Positions 7,072 through 15,110 of a DNA stretch of 64,000 nt are shown piece by piece; the stretch's first letter is position 1, and each line of letters starts with the position of its first letter. A model generated the notes under the pieces. That model was not told where the DNA came from, ran no database searches, and saw only the letters and a list, made by a program, of their open reading frames with translations. The translations under genes and the position numbers were made by a program. The DNA is taken from assembly GCA_017938405.1 (NCBI GenBank), contig JAGBBP010000047.1, positions 45,371-109,370 of the forward strand, read 5' to 3'. This stretch comes from Lachnospiraceae bacterium. GTDB lineage: Bacteria > Bacillota > Clostridia > Lachnospirales > Lachnospiraceae.

Positions 7072-7845
7072 ATGGAAAACAAAGACAAATTAATCATCGG
7101 CGGACATGAATTTCATTCACGTTTCATTTTAGGCTCCGGCAAGTATTCCATGAAGCTTATTGAGGCAGCGGTAAAGGATGCCGGTGCAGAAATTATTACG
7201 CTGGCGGTACGCAGAGCCAACACGAAAGAGCAGGAGAATATTTTAGACTACATTCCGGAAGGGGTTACGCTTCTTCCGAATACCTCCGGTGCGAGAAACG
7301 CGGAGGAAGCGGTTCGCATTGCCCGCCTTGCCAGAGAACTGGGCTGCGGAAATTTTGTGAAAGTAGAAATCATGCGTGATACCAAGTACTTACTTCCGGA
7401 CAATCAGGAGACGATTAAGGCAACCGAAATCCTTGCAAAAGAAGGCTTTGTGGTTATGCCGTATATGTATCCGGACTTGAATGCTGCCCGTGATATGGTA
7501 AATGCGGGAGCGGCTACCATTATGCCGTTGGCTTCCCCAATCGGCTCCAATAAGGGGCTTGCAACCAAGGAGTTTATTCAAATTCTGATTGATGAAATAG
7601 ACCTCCCGATTATTGTAGATGCCGGCATCGGACGCCCTTCCCAGGCTTGTGAGGCCATGGAGATGGGAGCTGCCGCGATTATGGCGAATACGGCCCTTGC
7701 TACTGCCGGTGATTTGCCTATGATGGCGTCTGCCTTCCGTCAGGCCATCGAAGCAGGCAGATGTGCATATTTGTCCGGTCTGGGACGGGTGCTGACCCGT
7801 GGTGCTTCCGCTTCCGATCCTTTGACCGGTTTCCTGCGGGATTAA
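7072..7845 (+). CDS. thiG: Thiazole synthase ThiG
   Basis: A 257-residue TIM-barrel enzyme that condenses deoxyxylulose phosphate, dehydroglycine and ThiS-bound sulfur into the thiazole phosphate. The Schiff-base lysine is K97 in FVKVEI; the phosphate-binding ends [12 protein letters not shown] and MANTALATA are present. The length is normal. It starts 58 bp after thiF with AGAAGGA upstream. Confidence 0.95.
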   Translation: MENKDKLIIGGHEFHSRFILGSGKYSMKLIEAAVKDAGAEIITLAVRRANTKEQENILDYIPEGVTLLPNTSGARNAEEAVRIARLARELGCGNFVKVEIMRDTKYLLPDNQETIKATEILAKEGFVVMPYMYPDLNAARDMVNAGAATIMPLASPIGSNKGLATKEFIQILIDEIDLPIIVDAGIGRPSQACEAMEMGAAAIMANTALATAGDLPMMASAFRQAIEAGRCAYLSGLGRVLTRGASASDPLTGFLRD

Positions 7846-7857
7846 GGGGGAGAAGCT

Positions 7858-9111
7858 ATGGAAAATCAATTTTTTGTAGACTCCGGGCATCTGTCATCGG
7901 AGGCTTTAGAGAAAAAGCACCGACTGGAAACAGACCCGTCCTGTCGGAAAAATCATATGGAATACTTGCCGGGCATGGAAATTATCGAATCCGATGTCTG
8001 CCGGCAGGTGATGGAACAGAGGAACTCCTTTGATTATTCGGTCTACACGGCCCGGGATGTCCGGGCGGCCCTTGACCACGACACCTGTTCCGTGGAGGAT
8101 TTCAAGGCACTTCTTTCTCCTGCAGCGGAGCCTTTTTTGGAAGAAATGGCACAGCGGGCGCGCATAGAGACCAGTAAACATTTCGGAAATACGGTATATC
8201 TTTTTACACCGCTTTATATTGCCAATTACTGCGAAAATTACTGTGTGTACTGTGGCTTTAACTGCTACAACCATATCAACCGTATGAAGCTGAATCCGGA
8301 GCAGATCGAGCACGAAATGAAGGTGATTGCCGATTCCGGCATGGAAGAGATCCTGATTCTTACCGGTGAGAGTCGCGGGCAGAGTGATGTGGAATATATC
8401 GGTGAGGCCTGTAAACTGGCGCGGAAGTATTTCCGTATGGTGGGATTGGAAATCTATCCGGTCAATACCAACGAGTATCGCTATCTTCATGAGTGTGGTG
8501 CGGATTATGTGACGGTATTTCAGGAAACTTATGATACGGACAAATATGAAACGCTTCATCTGCTCGGTCATAAGCGTGTCTGGCCGTACCGCTTTGATGC
8601 ACAGGAGCGTGCTTTGCGGGGCGGCATGCGTGGAGTGGCGTTTTCGGCGCTTTTGGGCTTGTCCGATTTCAGAAAGGATGCGCTGGCAAGTGCGCTTCAT
8701 GTGTATTACCTGCAGCGGAAATATCCTCATGCGGAAATGTCTCTCTCTTGTCCGAGACTGCGTCCCATTGTCAATAATGATAAGATAAGTCCCTTGGATG
8801 TGGGGGAAAAACAGCTCTGTCAGGTGCTTTGTGCCTACCGTATTTTCCTTCCTTTTGTGGGGATTACGGTATCCTCCCGGGAGAGTGCGGAGTTTCGGAA
8901 CGGTATCGTAAAAATTGCAGCCACTAAAGTTTCCGCAGGAGTATCTACCGGTATCGGAGACCACGAAAGCAAATATACCGGAAAGGAAGATGATAGCGTC
9001 AAGGGCGACGAGCAGTTTGAAATCGACGACAATCGAAGCTTTGATGCCATGTACCGGGATATGTCTGGGGAAGGATTGCAACCGGTACTCAATGATTATG
9101 TTTATGTGTGA
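7858..9111 (+). CDS. thiH: 2-iminoacetate synthase ThiH (radical SAM)
   Basis: A 417-residue radical-SAM tyrosine lyase that makes dehydroglycine for ThiG, with p-cresol as by-product. The cluster motif CENYCVYC supplies C125, C129 and C132 (Cx3Cx2C); GESRGQSD and ETYDTDKYETLH are further ThiH signatures. Use of ThiH rather than the oxygen-dependent ThiO fits an anaerobe. It is 12 bp after thiG with AAGGGGGAG as ribosome site. Confidence 0.95.
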   Translation: MENQFFVDSGHLSSEALEKKHRLETDPSCRKNHMEYLPGMEIIESDVCRQVMEQRNSFDYSVYTARDVRAALDHDTCSVEDFKALLSPAAEPFLEEMAQRARIETSKHFGNTVYLFTPLYIANYCENYCVYCGFNCYNHINRMKLNPEQIEHEMKVIADSGMEEILILTGESRGQSDVEYIGEACKLARKYFRMVGLEIYPVNTNEYRYLHECGADYVTVFQETYDTDKYETLHLLGHKRVWPYRFDAQERALRGGMRGVAFSALLGLSDFRKDALASALHVYYLQRKYPHAEMSLSCPRLRPIVNNDKISPLDVGEKQLCQVLCAYRIFLPFVGITVSSRESAEFRNGIVKIAATKVSAGVSTGIGDHESKYTGKEDDSVKGDEQFEIDDNRSFDAMYRDMSGEGLQPVLNDYVYV

Positions 9112-9121
9112 GGGAGAAGAC

Positions 9122-9763
9122 ATGAGAAAATTTGATTCCAGTTTATATTTTATTACCGACAGTACGAATTACAGTGAAGAAGAATTTCTTTTTCGTGTGG
9201 AGCAGGCGCTCAGGGGCGGCGTAACCCTTCTCCAGCTCCGTGAAAAAGAAAAATCCACCAGAGAATACATAGAACTTGCGGAAAAGGTACACGAACTAAC
9301 AAAGAGATATAACGTGCCGCTAATCATTGATGACCGTGTGGATGTGGCACTTGCCGTTGACGCGGAGGGAGTTCATGTAGGGGCAAGCGATATGCCGGTT
9401 GCCACGGCAAGAAAACTGATGGGAGAAGATAAAATTGTGGGAGCCACCGCAAAGACCGTTCCCTGGGCAAAAGAAGCCTATGAACAGGGTGCGGATTACC
9501 TCGGTGTAGGGGCAATCTATCCCACCACCACAAAGGTGAAAACGGTTTTGACCTCCACCGATACCCTCCGTGATATTTGTAATGCAGTGCCGATTCCGGC
9601 AAATGCAATCGGAGGACTAAACAAAGATAACATTGATGTTCTGAAAGGCATTCCTGTTGCAGGTATCTGCGTTGTGTCGGCCATCATGAAGGCGGACAAT
9701 CCCAAGACGGCAGCGGAAGAGTTAAAGGCAAGAGCCCGGGAGCTGGGCTTATATAAAAGCTGA
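9122..9763 (+). CDS. thiE: Thiamine phosphate synthase ThiE
   Basis: A 213-residue TIM barrel that joins the pyrimidine diphosphate and thiazole phosphate. Motifs seen: GVTLLQLREKE near residue 36, IIDDRVDVALAV near 66, GVHVGASDMP, and GVGAIYPTTTK near 135. I start at ATG 9122, 11 bp after the thiH stop and behind GAGGGAGAAG, since the frame's upstream part only overlaps thiH. Confidence 0.95.
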   Translation: MRKFDSSLYFITDSTNYSEEEFLFRVEQALRGGVTLLQLREKEKSTREYIELAEKVHELTKRYNVPLIIDDRVDVALAVDAEGVHVGASDMPVATARKLMGEDKIVGATAKTVPWAKEAYEQGADYLGVGAIYPTTTKVKTVLTSTDTLRDICNAVPIPANAIGGLNKDNIDVLKGIPVAGICVVSAIMKADNPKTAAEELKARARELGLYKS

Positions 9764-9850
9764 ATAAGCTGACAGAATTAAGCGGCATATTGGGGGCACC
9801 ACCTTATGTCGCAGAAGAAAACGATGCTGAAAAGAGAAAGGAGCATGATT

Positions 9851-10663
9851 ATGAAAACAGCATTGACCATTGCAGGAAGCGATTGCAGCGGAGGCGCCGG
9901 AATTCAGGCAGATTTAAAAACCATGACCATGAACGGAGTGTATGCCATGAGTGTACTGACCGCGTTGACTGCCCAGAACACCACCGGAGTCCGAAGTATC
10001 ACGGAGGTAACGCCCGCATTTTTAAAGGACCAGATGGACGCGGTATTTGAGGATATCCGGCCGGATGCCGTGAAAATCGGAATGGTAGCGTCTGGGCCGC
10101 TCATTGATACGATTGCGGAGCGTCTTGTGTATTACAAGGCGGAGAATGTTGTGGTTGACCCGGTTATGGTGGCAACCAGCGGTTCCAAGCTGATGGCAGA
10201 GGACGCACTTGCGGTCTTGAAGGAAAAACTGCTGCCCCTTGCAACGGTAGTAACTCCAAATATTCCGGAAGCGGAAATTCTTGCGGAAACAAAGATTGAA
10301 AACGAAGAGGATATGCTGGCAGCCGCAAAACAAATCAGCGAAAATTATCATTGTGCGGTACTTTGCAAAGGAGGTCACAGCATCAATGATGCCAACGACC
10401 TTTTGTACGTTGACGGAACGCATCAATGGTTTTACGGAAAACGTATCGATAATCCCAACACCCACGGAACCGGCTGCACCTTATCCAGTGCCATTGCTTC
10501 GAATTTGGCAAAGGGATACGGCCTCGCGGAAGCGGTAGAAAGAGCAAAGGAATATATTTCGGGAGCTCTTTTTGCGCAGCTTGATTTAGGACAAGGTTCG
10601 GGACCGATGATGCACAACTTTGATTTAAACTCCCGTTTTGCCGAGGAAAAAATATCTGACTGA
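9851..10663 (+). CDS. thiD: Hydroxymethylpyrimidine/phosphomethylpyrimidine kinase ThiD
   Basis: A 270-residue ribokinase-fold kinase that phosphorylates the pyrimidine precursor twice. The start [19 protein letters not shown] and the anion-hole signature [14 protein letters not shown] are diagnostic. ATG 9851 is preferred: AAAGGAG at 9837-9843 is 7 bp away, while the ATG at 9845 is too close. Confidence 0.94.
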   Translation: MKTALTIAGSDCSGGAGIQADLKTMTMNGVYAMSVLTALTAQNTTGVRSITEVTPAFLKDQMDAVFEDIRPDAVKIGMVASGPLIDTIAERLVYYKAENVVVDPVMVATSGSKLMAEDALAVLKEKLLPLATVVTPNIPEAEILAETKIENEEDMLAAAKQISENYHCAVLCKGGHSINDANDLLYVDGTHQWFYGKRIDNPNTHGTGCTLSSAIASNLAKGYGLAEAVERAKEYISGALFAQLDLGQGSGPMMHNFDLNSRFAEEKISD

Positions 10664-10677
10664 AAGGAACAAAGAAA

Positions 10678-11982
10678 ATGAGAAATTATACAACCCAAAT
10701 GGATGCCGCAAAGCGCGGTATTATTACCCCTGAAATGAAGGCGGTTGCCGCAAAGGAATACAGAACCGAGGAAGAAATTCGCGACCTTGTTGCCAAAGGA
10801 CAGGTTGCCATCTGCGCCAATAAGTTACATACCTGCATTGAACCGAACGGTGTGGGTTCGATGCTTCGCACCAAGATTAACGTGAATCTCGGTGTTTCCC
10901 GCGACTGTAAGGACTATGACATTGAAATGCAAAAGGTTATGGCGGCGGTGGATATGGGAGCAGAGGCCATTATGGACCTGTCAAGCCACGGAAACACCCA
11001 GCCCTTCCGCCGGAAGCTGACCGCAGAGTGTCCGGCCATAATCGGTACGGTGCCGGTGTATGACAGCGTGATTCATTATCAAAGAGACCTGGCAACCCTG
11101 ACCGCAAAGGACTTTATTGATGTGGTTCGTCTGCATGCGCAGGACGGTGTGGACTTTGTAACGCTTCATTGTGGCATCAGCCGAAAGACCATTGAACAGA
11201 TTCGTAAGCACAACCGAAAAATGAATATCGTTTCCCGCGGCGGCTCTCTGGTGTTTGCGTGGATGAGTATGACCGGCGAGGAGAATCCGTTTTATGAGTA
11301 TTACGATGAGATTTTGGAGATTTGCCGTGAGTATGACGTAACCATTTCTCTCGGTGACGCCTGCCGTCCGGGTTGCCTCGCCGATGCAAGTGATGTATGT
11401 CAGATTGAGGAACTGGTTCGCCTCGGCGAGTTGACGAAGCGTGCCTGGGCGAAGGATGTACAGGTCATGGTGGAAGGTCCGGGGCATATGCCGTTGGATC
11501 AGATTGAAGCCAATATGAAACTGCAACAGACTATTTGCATGGGGGCACCTTTCTATGTACTCGGTCCTATCGTTACGGATATCGCCCCGGGATATGACCA
11601 CATTACCTCTGCCATCGGCGGTGCAATCGCAGCCGCTTCCGGTGCGGCATTTCTCTGCTATGTGACGCCGGCGGAACATTTGGCTCTCCCGAATGTAGAG
11701 GATGTAAAGCAGGGCATCATCGCCTCCCGGATTGCGGCCCACGCAGCGGATATCGCTAAGAAGGTACCCCATGCAAGAGATGCGGACGATGCAATGGCGG
11801 ACGCCAGACGGACCTTTGACTGGGAGAAGCAGTGGGAATGCTCCATCGATCCGGAAACCGCCAAAGCAATTCGTGACAGCCGTGCTCCGGAACAGGAAGA
11901 CAGCTGCTCCATGTGCGGAAAGTTCTGCGCCGTCAGAAGCATGAACAAAGCTTTAAATGGAGAATATATTGACATTTTGTAA
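10678..11982 (+). CDS. thiC: Phosphomethylpyrimidine synthase ThiC
   Basis: A 434-residue radical-SAM enzyme that rearranges aminoimidazole ribotide into HMP phosphate. The non-canonical C-terminal cluster motif CSMCGKFC (Cx2Cx4C) and MNIVSRGGS and EGPGHMP stretches are present. The length is that of the short bacterial form without the extra N-terminal domain. It is the last gene of the operon, 14 bp after thiD, and is followed by a strong terminator. Confidence 0.95.
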   Translation: MRNYTTQMDAAKRGIITPEMKAVAAKEYRTEEEIRDLVAKGQVAICANKLHTCIEPNGVGSMLRTKINVNLGVSRDCKDYDIEMQKVMAAVDMGAEAIMDLSSHGNTQPFRRKLTAECPAIIGTVPVYDSVIHYQRDLATLTAKDFIDVVRLHAQDGVDFVTLHCGISRKTIEQIRKHNRKMNIVSRGGSLVFAWMSMTGEENPFYEYYDEILEICREYDVTISLGDACRPGCLADASDVCQIEELVRLGELTKRAWAKDVQVMVEGPGHMPLDQIEANMKLQQTICMGAPFYVLGPIVTDIAPGYDHITSAIGGAIAAASGAAFLCYVTPAEHLALPNVEDVKQGIIASRIAAHAADIAKKVPHARDADDAMADARRTFDWEKQWECSIDPETAKAIRDSRAPEQEDSCSMCGKFCAVRSMNKALNGEYIDIL

Positions 11983-11997
11983 GGTGAGAAGGAAAAA

Positions 11998-12027
11998 AGA
12001 AGTTTTCCCTTGGAAGACTTCTTTTTT
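11998..12027 (+). terminator. Terminator of the thi operon
   Basis: An 11-bp stem (11998-12008 with 12012-12022), 3-base loop and a run of T to 12027, directly after thiC. Confidence 0.88.
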
Positions 12028-12222
12028 GTGTGTCGGGTTTATGTACTTTCTACTTGCTTTTCTGTTAATTTCATGCTATGCTTTATACAAAGCATATTTT
12101 TTTCTTTTACTCTGATGCAGGGAAAGAGACTCTGCGTTCTGGATTTCATTTTACGGTGGTGCTGTTTGTAGAATACACACCGTCTCTTCGGAAAATTCAT
12201 GCTTTTAATCACGATTTGAAAG

Positions 12223-12253
12223 CAGGAGTTTTTTCGGGGAAGGAAAACTCCTG
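12223..12253 (+). promoter_or_regulatory. Hairpin in the leader of the PD-(D/E)XK gene
   Basis: A perfect 10-bp inverted repeat (CAGGAGTTTT 12223-12232 with 12244-12253) just ahead of the AAAGGAGG ribosome site at 12263-12270. No T-tract follows, so it is a leader hairpin or operator rather than a terminator. The rest of 12028-12222 holds only AT-rich sequence with nothing I recognise. Confidence 0.45.
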
Positions 12254-12274
12254 ACAAAGAACAAAGGAGGTTTC

Positions 12275-13231
12275 ATGAAAGGACAAAACAGAACAAAAGG
12301 GACAGAGGAGTTGTTGCAATGGCATTCTGCGTTCTATGCAGGAATTCAGATTGAACTGGAGGCGGAAGCGCGGTACTTACAGTTTGAAAATGAACATATG
12401 CTGAGTTCAAAACCTATGCAATTGGATGTATTAATTATCAAGAAGTCAAAGTACCGGCAGATTAAAAAGAATATCGGTCGGATTTTTCGAACCTATAATA
12501 TTGTAGAGTATAAAAGTCCGAAGGATTATTTAAGTATTGATGATTTTTACAAAGTGTATGGATATGCTTGTTTTTACAAATCAGATACGGGAAAAGCGGA
12601 TGAGATTAAGAGTGAGGAAGTAACGATATCTTTTGTGTGCAGAAGAGAACCGAGAAAATTGATGACGTATTTGGAAGAACAAGGACGTAGCATAAGAAAA
12701 GCTGAAAGCGGAATCTATTATATATCGGATGCTTTGTTTCAAATTCAGTTGATTGTACAGAAACAGTTAACGAAGGAGGATAATCTGTGGTTAAAGAGTT
12801 TGACGGATGATTTGAGCAACCGTCAGGATACAGAGAGGTTACTTCGGATTTATAAGAAACATGAAAGGGATAGTTTGTATCAGGCGATAATGAATGTGAT
12901 TGTTCGTGCAAACGAAGAAAGGTTCAAGGTGAATAATATGTGTGAGGCATTGGATGAAATTTTAGAATATCATTTTAAAGGAAAATTGGAAGCGGGATTT
13001 CAGCAGGGAAGAGAAGAAGGAATGAAGGTCGGTCTGGAAGAAGGACGAGCAGAAGGACGAGCAGAAGGACGAGCAGAAGGACGAGCAGAAGGACGTACAC
13101 AAAGTCTGTTATCACAGATTGCAAAGAAGATTGCAAAGGGGAAGTCTGTGAATCAGATTGTAGAAGAATTGGAAGAATCAGAAGATATAATTCTTCCGTT
13201 GTATAATCAGTTGCTAACAGAGGGACAATAA
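12275..13231 (+). CDS. PD-(D/E)XK-like (Rpn-type) nuclease family protein
   Basis: A 318-residue protein with the nuclease core of the Rpn/PDDEXK transposase-like group: the aspartate in MQLDVLII (about residue 51), then NIVEYKSP (about 84-90) giving the E-x-K pair, then SIDDFYKVYGYACFYK. Relatives in Lachnospiraceae are common, multi-copy, and sometimes misnamed as isopropylmalate dehydrogenase. The C-terminal part carries an EGRA repeat (residues about 256-275) and a short helical tail. Rpn proteins promote recombination; whether this one cuts DNA is untested. Confidence 0.65.
   Translation: MKGQNRTKGTEELLQWHSAFYAGIQIELEAEARYLQFENEHMLSSKPMQLDVLIIKKSKYRQIKKNIGRIFRTYNIVEYKSPKDYLSIDDFYKVYGYACFYKSDTGKADEIKSEEVTISFVCRREPRKLMTYLEEQGRSIRKAESGIYYISDALFQIQLIVQKQLTKEDNLWLKSLTDDLSNRQDTERLLRIYKKHERDSLYQAIMNVIVRANEERFKVNNMCEALDEILEYHFKGKLEAGFQQGREEGMKVGLEEGRAEGRAEGRAEGRAEGRTQSLLSQIAKKIAKGKSVNQIVEELEESEDIILPLYNQLLTEGQ
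13040..13099 (+). repeat. 12-bp in-frame tandem repeat (EGRA)
   Basis: Four perfect 12-bp units GAAGGACGAGCA from 13040 to 13087, then one variant unit to 13099, coding EGRA x4 plus EGRT. Unit number could change by slippage without a frameshift. Confidence 0.9.
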
Positions 13232-13246
13232 TAACAAGGGAAAATG

Positions 13247-13284
13247 TTGCCGCAGGGAAATGTGTCTTTGCGGCAATCTTTGTT
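13247..13284 (+). terminator. Terminator after the PD-(D/E)XK gene
   Basis: An 8-bp perfect stem (TTGCCGCA 13247-13254 with 13269-13276) followed by a T-rich stretch TCTTTGTT. Confidence 0.65.
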
Positions 13285-13340
13285 CATAATAAAGAGTATC
13301 GGTATATAGTACAGAGATTCAATAAACAACGGAGGTGCCT

Positions 13341-14261
13341 ATGTTTTATACCATGACTTTAAATCCGGCTTTGGATTACAATATGACGTTAAAAGAGTTT
13401 GAAGCAGAACGGGTGAACCGTTCCGTAAAGGAGGAACTGATTCCGGGCGGCAAGGGATTGATGGTATCCCGGATGCTTAAAAATCTCGGAATTGAGTCCA
13501 CGGCTTTCGGACTGGTGGCCGGATTTACCGGAACAGAATTGACCAGGATGATACATGAGTTGGGAGTGCGGACAAATTTTGTTAGTTTGCCGTCGGGCAT
13601 GACCCGCATCAATGTAAAACTTTGGGGTGGCCTGGAAGGCGAGATTAACGCAAACGGTCCGGCGTGTGATGAAAAGAGTCTGCAGGCGCTTTTTGAAAAG
13701 CTTTCCGTATTGGGAAAAGAAGATACCTTGGTTTTGTCCGGCAGTGTGCCGTCTTCCCTTCCAAAGGATGTCTATGTAGATATGATAAAGGTGGTGAAAG
13801 ATAAGGGAACCCGTTTTGTGGTGGATGCCACGGGAGAACTTTTGCGCAGTACCCTTTCGTATCGTCCGTTTTTAGTAAAACCCAATCATCATGAACTGGG
13901 GGAATTGTACGGAGTAACGCTTACTACCAAAGAGGATGTTGCCCAGTATGCGAAAAAGTTGCAGGACGAAGGCGCAAGGAATGTACTGGTGTCCATGGCC
14001 GGAGACGGAGCCGTACTGGTTGCGGAGGACGGCAGTGTATGGTTTGGAGAAGCTCCGGAGGGACAGGTGATAAATACCGTGGGTTCCGGGGATTCCATGG
14101 TAGCGGGGTTCCTTGCCGGATATGAAGAAGCACATAGCGCGGAGCAGGCATTTCGGACCGGAATCGCATCCGGCAGTGCCAGTGCGTTTTCGGCAGAATT
14201 AGGCACAATGGAAGAGGTAGAGAACTTGTTACAAAGGGTGCAGGTGAAGCGGGCACAATGA
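13341..14261 (+). CDS. PfkB family sugar-phosphate kinase (1-phosphofructokinase/tagatose-6-phosphate kinase group)
   Basis: A 306-residue PfkB/ribokinase-fold kinase. NPALDYNMTL at the start and GGKGLMVSRMLKNLG near residue 37 are typical of FruK/LacC; the catalytic end reads NTVGSGDSMVAGFLAG near 247. It stands alone, without fru or lac PTS genes, so the substrate (fructose-1-phosphate, tagatose-6-phosphate or similar) is not settled. ATG 13341 lies 5 bp after GGAGG; a GTG two codons upstream sits inside that site. Confidence 0.85.
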   Translation: MFYTMTLNPALDYNMTLKEFEAERVNRSVKEELIPGGKGLMVSRMLKNLGIESTAFGLVAGFTGTELTRMIHELGVRTNFVSLPSGMTRINVKLWGGLEGEINANGPACDEKSLQALFEKLSVLGKEDTLVLSGSVPSSLPKDVYVDMIKVVKDKGTRFVVDATGELLRSTLSYRPFLVKPNHHELGELYGVTLTTKEDVAQYAKKLQDEGARNVLVSMAGDGAVLVAEDGSVWFGEAPEGQVINTVGSGDSMVAGFLAGYEEAHSAEQAFRTGIASGSASAFSAELGTMEEVENLLQRVQVKRAQ

Positions 14262-14280
14262 GTGTGGTGCTTTAAGAAAG

Positions 14281-14313
14281 AAGCACGAATGTATTTCGTG
14301 CTTTCTTTTGATT
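14281..14313 (+). terminator. Terminator after the PfkB gene
   Basis: A 9-bp stem AAGCACGAA (14281-14289) with 14295-14303, then TCTTTTGATTTTT. Confidence 0.75.
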
Positions 14314-14341
14314 TTTAGGCGTTTTATGTAGGAGTTTCACA

Positions 14342-14370
14342 TTGACAAAAATATGTCACTGCAATATAAT
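14342..14370 (+). promoter_or_regulatory. rex promoter with overlapping palindrome
   Basis: A consensus promoter: TTGACA (14342-14347), 17 bp, TATAAT (14365-14370). TGACA-N6-TGTCA (14343-14358) overlaps the -35. This resembles but does not match the Rex box (TTGTGA-N6-TCACAA), so autoregulation is possible but unproven. Confidence 0.75.
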
Positions 14371-14410
14371 GGTAATAAGTGATTTTATGCTCTGAAAGGG
14401 AGGCTGTGAC

Positions 14411-15100
14411 ATGGAAAAGGTGATTTCTACAGCAGTAATTAAGCGGTTGCCACGCTATTACAGATATTTGGGTGAGCTGAGAAAGAAAGAAGTAGTTCGT
14501 ATTTCGTCCAAAGAGTTAAGTGAGAGAATGAATGTGACGGCATCTCAGATTCGTCAGGATTTAAATAATTTCGGCGGATTTGGGCAGCAGGGTTACGGTT
14601 ATAATGTGGAGTATTTATATACGGAAATCGGTAAGATTTTAGGCCTTGATCAGGAGCACAGAGTAGTGATTATCGGTGCCGGTAACCTGGGACAAGCCAT
14701 TGCAAATTATGCGGATTTTGCCCGCCGCGGTTTTGATATTACGGCAGTGTTTGATGTAAAGCCGGAGTTAATCGGAAAGGAAATCGGGAATGTTAAAATC
14801 CGCGCCATGAGCGAGTTAAAGGACTATGTAACAAAGCAAAAACCGGATATTGCGGCACTTGCTTTGCCGAAGGAGTATGCGGTACAGGTGGCTAATGATG
14901 TGGTTTCCTGGGGCGTCAGTGCGATTTGGAACTTTGCGCCGGTGGAGCTTCGTCTGCCGAAGCATGTGGTAGTGGAAAATGTACATTTGACGGAGAGCTT
15001 AATGCGTTTGTCTTATAATATTCGTGCGGCGCAGATTAAGAAAAACGCCGATACGCAGAAGAACGGTAAGGACTCGGAATGTGCGGCAACGACGGAATAA
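14411..15100 (+). CDS. rex: Redox-sensing transcriptional repressor Rex
   Basis: A 229-residue NADH/NAD+ sensor that represses fermentation and respiration genes when NADH is low. Residues 1-80 are the winged helix (LPRYYRYLGELRK, SQIRQDLNNFGGFG); the Rossmann domain begins with IIGAGNLGQAIANY near residue 88. The length is normal. It has its own promoter and heads the rex-acpS/nnr-alr-mazF run. Confidence 0.95.
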   Translation: MEKVISTAVIKRLPRYYRYLGELRKKEVVRISSKELSERMNVTASQIRQDLNNFGGFGQQGYGYNVEYLYTEIGKILGLDQEHRVVIIGAGNLGQAIANYADFARRGFDITAVFDVKPELIGKEIGNVKIRAMSELKDYVTKQKPDIAALALPKEYAVQVANDVVSWGVSAIWNFAPVELRLPKHVVVENVHLTESLMRLSYNIRAAQIKKNADTQKNGKDSECAATTE

Positions 15101-15110
15101 GGAGAATGAG

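Noticed and set aside
7906..9123. A 405-residue open frame on the minus strand across thiH
   Set aside because: It is antisense to a clear thiH with intact radical-SAM motifs, has no ribosome site and no recognisable protein features.
13040..13099. Possible CRISPR-like repeat
   Set aside because: Units are contiguous 12-bp coding repeats without spacers and in frame with the protein.
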